Shown: positions 1-6,586 of the stretch, one piece after another
Position numbering within the stretch: the stretch's first letter is position 1
Layout of the letters: the number at the start of each line of letters is the position of its first letter
Assembly (NCBI GenBank): GCA_016194725.1
Contig: JACQAW010000166.1
Location: 1-18,204, forward strand
Source: Deltaproteobacteria bacterium
Lineage (GTDB): Bacteria > Bdellovibrionota > UBA1018 > UBA923
Length of the DNA: 18,204 bases
Reading direction: 5' to 3'
Notes under the pieces: model-generated
Databases searched by the model: none
Told to the model about the DNA's origin: nothing
The model's input: only the letters and a program-made list of their open reading frames with translations
Program-made: the position numbers and the translations under genes

Positions 1-414
1 GTCGGCATCACGGCTTCGTGGGACAGTCGCGCAGTCGGCCTCATCGATTTTGACAACAACGGTTCAATGGACCTGGTTGTCACCACCCAGAACGGCCCGC
101 CGCATCTGCTCAAGAACACGGTTGTACCTGGCCGGCACTGGATCTCGTTCAAGCTTGTTGGCACCAAATCCAACCGCGATGGCGCGGGTGCGCGCATCGA
201 GATTCGCCAGAAGGGGCGTCCGCCGCAGTTCCGCTGGGCCACCGCCGGCAGAACAGGCTTTTGGGCAAGCTCCGATCCGCGCTTGCATTTTGGACTGCCC
301 GACGAAACCGACGTCGACGTGACGATCCGCTGGCCCTCGGGAACCGTGGATGTCCATCCCCACCTGAGCGCCGGAAGGCCCTACACCGTGACTGAGGGGG
401 CCAAGGGCCTATGA
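1..414 (+). CDS. FG-GAP/ASPIC-UnbV domain protein, C-terminal part (UnbV copy 1)
   Basis: The reading frame is open from the first base, so the 5' end lies outside the window; 137 residues are seen. It begins with the end of an FG-GAP/VCBS calcium-binding repeat (DFDNNGSMDLVV). An ASPIC/UnbV domain follows, recognised by SNRDGAGARIE, PPQFRWATAG, DPRLHFGLP and RWPSG. Proteins of this type (CRTAC1/UnbV family) are secreted beta-propellers; their biochemical role is not established. The stop overlaps the start of the next gene as ATGA, so the two are probably translationally coupled. The same domain and the same next gene recur at 1220-3587, and the two UnbV tails align without gaps over most of their length. 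Family assignment is secure; function is unknown. Confidence 0.85.
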   Translation, partial: VGITASWDSRAVGLIDFDNNGSMDLVVTTQNGPPHLLKNTVVPGRHWISFKLVGTKSNRDGAGARIEIRQKGRPPQFRWATAGRTGFWASSDPRLHFGLPDETDVDVTIRWPSGTVDVHPHLSAGRPYTVTEGAKGL

Positions 415-1223
415 CATTAAAAGACCTGCATGCACCGCCGCTACGGGACGCGCGGTATCTGCAAACTTTGATTTTGATAATCTATGCCTTCGTGGCACGG
501 GCGTTCTTTAATTTCGAGCGCCCTCATTTTGCCGCCCTGATCTGCGTTGCATGGGCCGTGGCCCTGGACCTGTTCATCGGAAAGTTTTATTTCAAAAAGG
601 TGCTCTTTCCGCTCAGCGCGGTCATTATCGGCTTGTCAGCCAGCATTCTGATCGACCCTGATCACTGGTCCTATTTTCTCATTGTAGTCACGGCTGCCGT
701 TTTATCCAAAGCACTCATCACCTATCGCGGCAAGCATTTTTTCAACCCCACCAACTTTGGCGTAGTCCTCGCGATTCAGCTGCTGCCGAATCACGTCGCT
801 GCCATTCCACACCTTTTCAGCGGCTACCTGTGGCCCTCGGTGGTCTTCGCCGTTCTGGGACTCCTGACCGTCGTCCTCGCGCGCCAAACGGCAGTCTCGT
901 TTTCCTGGACTGCCGGCTTCATCGCCGTTGCCCTTTATCGCGCTTCACGCGCCGGCTCGAACGTCTGGGTCGCCTTCGGCCCCCTGCTCAGCTCGTCCTT
1001 TCTGCTTTTCACGTTTCATATGATCAGTGACCCGGGCACCACGCCCCGAACCTGGCGCATGCAGATTGCGTTTGGCCTGATGGCCGCGTTCATCGACGGG
1101 CTCTTGCGCGTTTACCAGGTTCCGCACGGGCAGTTTTACGCGCTCTTCGTCGTCAGCGCCACTCTCTGCTGGTTCAGGGCCTACGAAGAGCGAGCGGTTC
1201 CGGCCATAGGCACGAAGACATGA
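411..1223 (+). CDS. UnbU-like membrane protein of the NqrB/RnfD superfamily (copy 1)
   Basis: The protein has 270 residues and is very hydrophobic, with about seven or eight predicted membrane helices. Superfamily features are GKHFFNPTNFG near residue 105 and HMISDPGTTP near residue 205, which resemble the FNP and MATDP segments of NqrB/RnfD. NqrB and RnfD carry FMN covalently on a threonine in an SGAT-type motif. The corresponding place here appears to read SGYLWPS, so that attachment is probably absent (inference from motif position, not an alignment). It overlaps the UnbV gene upstream by ATGA and the next UnbV-type gene downstream by ATGA. It is most like UnbU, the membrane protein paired with UnbV in enediyne cassettes. 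Electron transfer is possible but unproven. No Rnf or Nqr partner subunits are nearby. Confidence 0.8.
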   Translation: MTLKDLHAPPLRDARYLQTLILIIYAFVARAFFNFERPHFAALICVAWAVALDLFIGKFYFKKVLFPLSAVIIGLSASILIDPDHWSYFLIVVTAAVLSKALITYRGKHFFNPTNFGVVLAIQLLPNHVAAIPHLFSGYLWPSVVFAVLGLLTVVLARQTAVSFSWTAGFIAVALYRASRAGSNVWVAFGPLLSSSFLLFTFHMISDPGTTPRTWRMQIAFGLMAAFIDGLLRVYQVPHGQFYALFVVSATLCWFRAYEERAVPAIGTKT

Positions 1224-1405
1224 GCTCAACGGGCCGATTGCGGCTGCCGAAAGCGTTTGGCGCTCTGTTTTTGTGCGTTTCATTCACAGCGGGCTGGTTC
1301 ATCCGCCATAAAACCACCTTTATATCAACCAGGGCGGCAAGGGCTTCAAAGAGAGCGCCGAGGAGTGGGGAATTGCCGACACCAACGCCACCGGCGCGAC
1401 GGTAA
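1220..1405 (+). pseudogene. N-terminal signal-peptide segment of UnbV copy 2, out of frame with the rest
   Basis: This short frame starts with ATG overlapping the preceding stop (ATGA), the same spacing as at the other UnbV/UnbU junctions. It encodes a signal peptide: a basic n-region (TGRLRLPK) and a hydrophobic core (AFGALFLCVSFTAGWF). After residue 30 the sequence stops resembling the family. The expected first repeat (NHLYINQGGKGF) lies in the next frame from 1312. One extra A in the AAAA run at 1310-1313 would join the two as RHKNHLYINQGG. So this is the true 5' end of the gene at 1411-2778, separated by a one-base deletion or by a sequencing error in the short A run. Confidence 0.75.
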
Positions 1406-1410
1406 CGCCG

Positions 1411-2778
1411 GTGATCTTCGACTACGACAACGACGGGCGGCCGGACGTTTACCTACCGCACCTGGGCTGCGGCATGCTCTTTCACAATCTCGGCGGGCGC
1501 TTCGAGGACGTTACGGCAAAATCGGGCCTGGGCGATTGCCGCAACGCCGTGACTGCGGTTCCCATCGATTTCGACGGCGACGGAAAACTCGACCTGTATG
1601 TCGTACGCTATTGGAAGGCCATCGATTATTTTCACCTTCTCGCCCGTGGCCCCAGGGTTTGGACCGAGAACTTCTCGTGGTCGCGCAATGGCGGGGACAA
1701 TACTCTTTATCGCAATCGCGGCGACGGGACCTTCGAGGACGTGACGGCGTCGCGTGGCGGCTCTGATACCGGTTGGAGCTGGGATGCCGGTGCGGCCGAT
1801 TTCGCCGGAGACGGAACTCAGCGCATCTACGTGGCCAATGACTTTGGGCCGGACCAGATTTTCGATGCGACCGAGGGAAAGCTGGCGCACATCGACACCG
1901 GTACGGTGCTGGGTTTGGTTGACCGCCGCGCCGGCATGGGTGTGTCGTTCGGCGACCTTACTCATGATGGAAGACCGCATATCTACGTGTCTAACGAGAG
2001 CACTCGATACTTCAGCCCGCAACATGGAAACTTTCTTTGGCACTTCACCGGTTCGGAACATGCCGACGACGAGGCTTACTCGCGCGGTGTGCACAATTGC
2101 GGCGAATGGTCGTGGGGTGCCCTCTTCGCTGATTTCGACCTGGATGGAAAGGAAGACCTGTACGTCGCCGCGGGAATGATTACGGGAAACGTCGAGTCGG
2201 ATTTTCCGATGTTTGACTTCATACGGCGCACGGGCATGACCATTCCCGGAATCTTCGCCGACCTTCCGGACTGGCCGAGCCTCAAGGGCCGATCGCTCGC
2301 AGGCGGCGTGAGCGATTGCGTATTCTGGAACAGGGGCGACCGCTTTCGCGATGTGTCCGGTTTCACGGGAATCACCAAAGCCTGGGACGGCCGCGCCGTG
2401 GCGGCTATCGATTTTGACAACAACGGCAGCCTCGACCTGATTGTCACCACCCGCACCGGGCAGGCTCATCTTCTGAGAAACACCGTCGTGCCAGGCCAAC
2501 ACTGGGTGGCCTTCGCGTTGCGCGGCACACGCTCAAATCGTGACGGCGCAGGCGCGCGCGTGGAAGTTCGCCAGGCCGGTCAGCCACCGCAGTTTCGCTG
2601 GGCAACGGCAGGAAAGAGCGGGTTTCTCGCAAACTCAGACCCCAGAATCCACTTTGGGTTGCCGGTGGTGCAGCCTCTCGACGTTTTCGTCCGCTGGCCC
2701 TCGGGAAAGGTCGATAGCCACCACGGCATGGATCCCGGAAAAATACATACGCTGGTCGAAGGGAAGGACTCGGAATGA
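1411..2778 (+). CDS. FG-GAP repeat protein with ASPIC/UnbV domain (UnbV copy 2, frameshifted at its 5' end)
   Basis: This is the main body of the second UnbV protein. The frame is open from 1312, but the first usable start in it is GTG at 1411, which would give a 455-residue protein without a signal peptide; that is unlikely to be the native start. The native start is probably 1220 in another frame. FG-GAP/VCBS repeats with Ca-binding D-x-D-x-DG loops follow one another: DYDNDGRPDVYLP, DFDGDGKLDLYVV, DFAGDGTQRIYVAND, DLTHDGRPHIYVSN, DFDLDGKEDLYVAAG and DFDNNGSLDLIV. The C-terminal ASPIC/UnbV domain has SNRDGAGARVEV, HFGLP and RWPSG. The stop overlaps the start of UnbU copy 2 (ATGA). It is probably a secreted or periplasmic propeller that works with the adjacent membrane protein. 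If the frameshift is real, the gene is inactive or makes a cytosolic protein. Confidence 0.85.
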   Translation: MIFDYDNDGRPDVYLPHLGCGMLFHNLGGRFEDVTAKSGLGDCRNAVTAVPIDFDGDGKLDLYVVRYWKAIDYFHLLARGPRVWTENFSWSRNGGDNTLYRNRGDGTFEDVTASRGGSDTGWSWDAGAADFAGDGTQRIYVANDFGPDQIFDATEGKLAHIDTGTVLGLVDRRAGMGVSFGDLTHDGRPHIYVSNESTRYFSPQHGNFLWHFTGSEHADDEAYSRGVHNCGEWSWGALFADFDLDGKEDLYVAAGMITGNVESDFPMFDFIRRTGMTIPGIFADLPDWPSLKGRSLAGGVSDCVFWNRGDRFRDVSGFTGITKAWDGRAVAAIDFDNNGSLDLIVTTRTGQAHLLRNTVVPGQHWVAFALRGTRSNRDGAGARVEVRQAGQPPQFRWATAGKSGFLANSDPRIHFGLPVVQPLDVFVRWPSGKVDSHHGMDPGKIHTLVEGKDSE

Positions 2779-3587
2779 AAGACTACATTATTTCGATTTC
2801 CCTTCCGAAAATTCCGCCCCTGAGAGATGCCCGCTATCTTCAGATCGCGATCCTCGCGGTGTATTCGTTCATCGCGCGCGAGTACTACGGCCTGGAACGT
2901 CCGCACGCGGTTGCTGTCGGCTGCGTATTTCTCGCGGTGGCGCTCGACTGTATCGTCGGCATCGCAGTTTACCGAAAGATTGTCTTTCCGCTGAGCGCCG
3001 TGATTATCGGGTTGTCGGCGAGCATTCTCATCGATGCCCAATACTGGGAAAATTATCTTATCGTCACCGCCATCGCATCGCTTTCGAAGGCGTTTTTCGT
3101 GCACCAAGGGCGACATTACTTCAATCCGACGTGCTTTGGGGTCGCCTGTGCATTGCTTTTTCTTCCCTATTCGACTTCGGGCATTCCCGACCTGTTCAGC
3201 GGCTACCTCTGGCCCTCGGTCGCCTTTGGCCTGCTCGGCCTGCTTACGGTCGTCTATGCCCGGCAGACAGTAGTGGCGCTCTCCTGGTATTTCACGTTTC
3301 TCCTGCTTGCTCCGCTGCGCGCGTGGCTTACCGGAGCAAGCGCGTGGTTTACGGTAGGCCCCGCAGTTGGCAGCGCGATATTGCTGTTCACGTTCCACAT
3401 GATTAGCGATCCCGGTACAACCCCGAGATCGCGACGTTGGCAAATCGTGTTTGGAGTTTCGGTTGGCGCCCTTGACGCAGTGCTACGATACTATCAGGTT
3501 CCGCACGGCCAGTTTTACGCACTCGCAGGCGTGGGATCCCTGCTGCCCTGGATCCGTGACGTTGACCTTCCAGCAGGGACTCGGTAG
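2775..3587 (+). CDS. UnbU-like membrane protein of the NqrB/RnfD superfamily (copy 2)
   Basis: The protein has 270 residues, exactly as long as copy 1, and roughly half of its positions are identical by eye. Shared blocks are PPLRDARYLQ, FPLSAVIIGLSASILID, LFSGYLWPSV, LLFTFHMISDPGTTP and YQVPHGQFYAL. There are about seven or eight membrane helices. The strongest conservation lies in the SGYLWPS and HMISDPGTTP segments, which suggests these form the functional centre. As in copy 1, the SGYLWPS segment stands where NqrB/RnfD would have the SGAT flavinylation motif. It starts inside the stop of UnbV copy 2 (ATGA). A family member in the NQR2/RnfD/RnfE clan is well supported; its substrate or electron partner cannot be deduced. 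Confidence 0.8.
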   Translation: MKDYIISISLPKIPPLRDARYLQIAILAVYSFIAREYYGLERPHAVAVGCVFLAVALDCIVGIAVYRKIVFPLSAVIIGLSASILIDAQYWENYLIVTAIASLSKAFFVHQGRHYFNPTCFGVACALLFLPYSTSGIPDLFSGYLWPSVAFGLLGLLTVVYARQTVVALSWYFTFLLLAPLRAWLTGASAWFTVGPAVGSAILLFTFHMISDPGTTPRSRRWQIVFGVSVGALDAVLRYYQVPHGQFYALAGVGSLLPWIRDVDLPAGTR

Positions 3588-3590
3588 AGT
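3562..3590 (+). promoter_or_regulatory. Candidate sigma-70 promoter giving a leaderless mRNA for the 3598 gene
   Basis: The -35 box TTGACC (3562-3567) is followed by a 17-nt spacer and the -10 box TAGAGT (3585-3590). Only 7 nt (aaaaccc) separate the -10 from ATG 3598, so transcription would start at or next to the A of the ATG. No Shine-Dalgarno sequence is present there. The -35 lies inside the 3' end of the UnbU copy 2 gene. Confidence 0.45.
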
Positions 3591-3597
3591 AAAACCC

Positions 3598-4131
3598 ATG
3601 TCGCTCACACAGTGGTTTTCTCCGAGTCTGTTTTTATTCGCGGTGGTAGCGCTTGGCGCTGAGCCGGTAAAAACAAAGCAACCGGCGCCGTCGCATCAAC
3701 CGACGTATTCGAAAGAGCTCAAAAACCAACTTAAAGGGTTGAAGAAGTCGCTATATCTACACATCGCGATAAATCCAGAAGGATTGCAGGCTGGCGTGGA
3801 CGCTGATGCGCTTCGACTCATTTTAAGGCGGGAATTCAAAAACAACGGCATCCAGATGCTCGATGACTTTCATTCGCCCATGGTCTCGGTCGCCATAAAT
3901 GCCAAGAACCTGAACGACTCTACTGGAAAGTTTTACGCGGCAGCCGTAACCGTCCAGATCGTTGAAAGAATGAACAGTGTCGATCGTGGCGTGGTCATGA
4001 GTGAGCTGATGGGCTCAACGTGGAACCGTTCGGCTGTCGTTATTTTCGGCGACGATAAAACGCCCGTAAATGAGGCGTCAAAGGCGCTGGTGCAAGCATT
4101 CGCAAATGATTACTCGCTCGCTAACCGTTAA
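3598..4131 (+). CDS. Small secreted protein of unknown function
   Basis: I chose ATG 3598 (177 aa) because it yields a clean signal peptide (hydrophobic LFLFAVVALGA); the longer frame from 3451 only overlaps the preceding gene. The mature part has an alternating alpha/beta look: YLHIAINPEG, then ALRLILRREFKNNGIQML, VSVAINAKNL and YAAAVTVQIVERM. A near-terminal tryptophan segment (GSTWNRSAVVIFG) precedes a final amphipathic helix (LVQAFANDYSLAN). This resembles small uncharacterised periplasmic proteins with a 'degree of L-R-R plus TW' layout, but I cannot name a family. The next gene starts within its last 26 bases. It may be the first gene of the 3598-8325 envelope set. Confidence 0.75.
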   Translation: MSLTQWFSPSLFLFAVVALGAEPVKTKQPAPSHQPTYSKELKNQLKGLKKSLYLHIAINPEGLQAGVDADALRLILRREFKNNGIQMLDDFHSPMVSVAINAKNLNDSTGKFYAAAVTVQIVERMNSVDRGVVMSELMGSTWNRSAVVIFGDDKTPVNEASKALVQAFANDYSLANR

Positions 4132-5503
4132 AGGGTTAGCCGCGGCACTGGTACTTGCCATTTCGCTGGCTCTGCGTTGCTACGCATTGAGTCGTTCGAG
4201 CTACTGGAACGACGAAATGCTTTCTTTGAGCTATGCCAGGTCACCAGAATGGGGTTCAGTTCTTTGGGATAACAGCCCACCGGTCTACCACTCGCTATTG
4301 AAACTCTGGGTTTCGCTCTTTGGAATCACTGAAATAGCGACACGCGGCTTGTCCGTGATTTTTTCCGTCGGAGCGACCGCCGTCGTGATGAAAGCGGGTC
4401 ATGAGCTGCGGGGACCAAGAGGCATGCTCTGCGCCGGAGCCCTTCATGCGCTGGCCTGCCTGAGCATCAACTATGCTCAGGAGACCCGGATGTATGCGCT
4501 TTACGAATTCTGCACGGCGGTCAATCTTCTCTATTTCATGCGTCTCTACCTCGATTGCGGCAATCGCAGCGCAAAGCTGTATGCGGCAAGCGTGGCGCTC
4601 GTCGCTTCCACGAATTACCTGGCCGTAGTTCCCCTGTTCAGCGAGAAGCTGCTGTTTCTCGGTCGCTACCTTCTGCGCCCCAAAAAGGCGCCAAAGACAC
4701 TGATCGCGCATCTCGCCTTGGCAGGCGGCCTTGCTGGCATTGGCGCCAGCTGCCTCTGGTGGATAAAATGGGACGCCCTGGGCTGGCAAAAGGCGAAATT
4801 CGCGATCGAGGCATCGTCGCGCTATCCGGTCGTACTCGTCGGCAAGCTCTTCGGTTTTTCGTGGATTTTCGCGATAGCTTTCACCTGCATCGTGATCGCC
4901 AGTGAATTTACCGCGAAAGGCCGGCGTGAACGGCTAACGCTCGCCGCGATGGTTTTACTTCCGATGGCCATGATGACAGCCGCCAGCTTCGTCTTCCAGC
5001 GTGGAATGTTGCTCGAGCGATATCTAATCAATGTCGTGCCGCCTTTCGCATTGTGGGCAAGCGTGGCCTTGCTCGATTCCGCGTGGGGCACGAAATTCAA
5101 ATGGAGTGCTGCTGTCGTTTTGTTCGCTGCCGCGCTGGCGGCACTGCCGAAGGCCTATGTTCCATACAAGGAGGATTGGCGGGAAGCCGCTGAGATCGTC
5201 CACCGGAACCCGGGCCTCGTCTTGACGATGAGCAAGCCTGCGCTGCGAGCGCCCTACTTCGAGCATTATGGAATTCAGCTGGAGCAATGGGATCCGCGGG
5301 ATGAGGACAGCGAAGAGCTGCTTCGGCGCGAAGTCCTGAGCCTTGGACGCGTTTGGATCGTCGACTCGCAAACGAATGCGAAGCTTTTTCCGACGATTCG
5401 CCAGTGGGTCACCGACCTTGGTTTTCGGGAGTCCAGCTTCTCTGTTGAAACCGGAAATTACAGCTCCTTGAAACTAATGCTGATTGAAGATCCAAGCCCT
5501 TAA
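4106..5503 (+). CDS. Polytopic membrane glycosyltransferase, GT39/ArnT-like (PMT_2 type)
   Basis: Start ATG 4106 gives 465 residues and places a basic n-region before the first helix; an upstream in-frame ATG at 4070 would add 12 residues lying within the preceding gene. About ten to twelve hydrophobic helices follow. The first periplasmic loop has an Asp-Glu pair (YWNDEMLSL, D36-E37), the position of the catalytic acid in GT39/GT83 enzymes. NSPPVYHSLLKLW matches the usual 'PPLYYLLLHLW' segment, and QETRMYAL is the next conserved loop. The C-terminal soluble part has no recognisable domain. Such enzymes transfer sugars from polyprenyl phosphates to lipids, polysaccharides or proteins on the periplasmic face. 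The acceptor is not evident. It lies between a secreted protein and an SGNH-like protein, consistent with envelope glycan modification. Confidence 0.75.
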   Translation: MITRSLTVKGLAAALVLAISLALRCYALSRSSYWNDEMLSLSYARSPEWGSVLWDNSPPVYHSLLKLWVSLFGITEIATRGLSVIFSVGATAVVMKAGHELRGPRGMLCAGALHALACLSINYAQETRMYALYEFCTAVNLLYFMRLYLDCGNRSAKLYAASVALVASTNYLAVVPLFSEKLLFLGRYLLRPKKAPKTLIAHLALAGGLAGIGASCLWWIKWDALGWQKAKFAIEASSRYPVVLVGKLFGFSWIFAIAFTCIVIASEFTAKGRRERLTLAAMVLLPMAMMTAASFVFQRGMLLERYLINVVPPFALWASVALLDSAWGTKFKWSAAVVLFAAALAALPKAYVPYKEDWREAAEIVHRNPGLVLTMSKPALRAPYFEHYGIQLEQWDPRDEDSEELLRREVLSLGRVWIVDSQTNAKLFPTIRQWVTDLGFRESSFSVETGNYSSLKLMLIEDPSP

Positions 5504-5512
5504 GGCTATATT
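5484..5512 (+). promoter_or_regulatory. Candidate promoter with -10 box 6 nt before ATG 5519
   Basis: TTGAAG (5484-5489), a 17-nt spacer and TATATT (5507-5512) are followed after 6 nt by the ATG at 5519. A transcript from here would be leaderless or nearly so. The -35 lies in the last codons of the glycosyltransferase gene. Confidence 0.4.
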
Positions 5513-5518
5513 TCAAGA

Positions 5519-6586
5519 ATGGCGAATGCGCGCGGCGACCAATCACGACCAGCTGTGGCGCTCGCCGCTATTTTTGCCGGCATCGTGCTGGGGCTTGCCG
5601 CTTGCGAAGTGCTGGTGCGCATTTTCGTGAACCCGGCTCAGCATTATGACCGTCTGTTAATGATTGCTCCGAATTACGCTCTCGGAGTCGATTGTTATCC
5701 GGCTGAGAATGGAACCGGGATGCTGATCGATCTGCGTCGCGAGGAAGATCGAGAGTTATTTAAGCAGGTGGTGCCGATGTTGAAACTTGCGAGCTCCGGC
5801 TCGGCGGAGTTTGAGCCGGCTCTTGCGCCTCTGAAGAATCCCATTCCAGCCGAACGCGCAATTGATCTTCTTCGTGACCATCATCCCTCCGATCTTATGC
5901 AGGTCAGGGTACGCAGCTACGCGCAAATCGGCGCGAACATCGATCAAATCTGGGGTGAGTTTAAAAAGGCGATGGCGGAAAATCAGCGTTTCCATTTCTC
6001 GCGCGTCATATACGTTTTCGTCTTGAATGACCCGTATCTGGTCCCCGAACTTGCGGCCCATGAAAGGCGGATTGATGACTTCATGAATGTGCGCTGGTCG
6101 AGGTGGCAGCGGCAACCCAATGCGGCGTGGGCGGCTCTGGCAGAGGCCTCAAAGGTGTCCGTGCTTGCGGATCTGCTGCTCAACAGGGTTCTGAACACGG
6201 TTGTTCGGCGTTCGACCATAGAATGGTATCTGGATATTTTCGACCGCGACCTCAATCCTGCGATCATACCCACCTTCAATAGGATTGCGGCCATGCGGGA
6301 TGAGGCGCAGCGGGCCGGAATCGATTTTCAGCTCGTCGTCTATCCATTGATTTACGAGCTTAAGAACTACCCTTTTGACCGCATTCACCAAACAATCGCT
6401 TCGTTGGCGGCTGCGCGTAATATTTCGATGACTGATCTTTTGCCGGCGTTCGTACGCGAAGAGCAGGGGCGATCTCTCGTGGTGCACACCATCGACTCAC
6501 ACCCGAACTCGCTTGCCCAATCCATAGCGGCCACCGCTACCGCCCGGTTTCTAAGGTCATTGCCAAAGGGTGGGAAAATCAAATGA
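5519..6586 (+). CDS. Membrane-anchored SGNH-hydrolase-like protein lacking the GDS block
   Basis: The protein has 355 residues with one N-terminal membrane anchor (VALAAIFAGIVLGLAACEVLVRIFV). GVDCYPAENGTGMLIDLR after the anchor resembles the 'CYP...DLR' segment found ahead of the catalytic domain in some SGNH proteins. A block III-like strand (VIYVFVLNDP) and a C-terminal block V (HTIDSHPN, with D and H in the usual D-x-H-P-N order) are present. The block I nucleophile motif GDS is not found anywhere in the protein; the stretch between the DLR segment and block II-like RSYAQIGANIDQIW is unrelated sequence. It is therefore probably a non-catalytic or diverged relative of the polysaccharide O-acetyl-handling SGNH proteins. 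Its stop overlaps the next start (ATGA), so it is coupled to the TMTC-like gene. Confidence 0.6.
   Translation: MANARGDQSRPAVALAAIFAGIVLGLAACEVLVRIFVNPAQHYDRLLMIAPNYALGVDCYPAENGTGMLIDLRREEDRELFKQVVPMLKLASSGSAEFEPALAPLKNPIPAERAIDLLRDHHPSDLMQVRVRSYAQIGANIDQIWGEFKKAMAENQRFHFSRVIYVFVLNDPYLVPELAAHERRIDDFMNVRWSRWQRQPNAAWAALAEASKVSVLADLLLNRVLNTVVRRSTIEWYLDIFDRDLNPAIIPTFNRIAAMRDEAQRAGIDFQLVVYPLIYELKNYPFDRIHQTIASLAAARNISMTDLLPAFVREEQGRSLVVHTIDSHPNSLAQSIAATATARFLRSLPKGGKIK

Noticed and set aside
1306..1320. Programmed -1 ribosomal frameshift in UnbV copy 2
   Set aside because: No X-XXY-YYZ slippery heptamer in the right phase (Lys AAA would re-pair with TAA) and no obvious downstream pseudoknot. A one-base indel or sequencing error is simpler.
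1453..2502. 349-aa minus-strand frame
   Set aside because: It is the shadow of UnbV copy 2, whose FG-GAP repeats are clear on the plus strand.
1..3587. Enediyne biosynthesis cluster
   Set aside because: Only the UnbV and UnbU types are seen. No PKS, thioesterase or other cassette genes are in the window, so natural-product synthesis is not supported.
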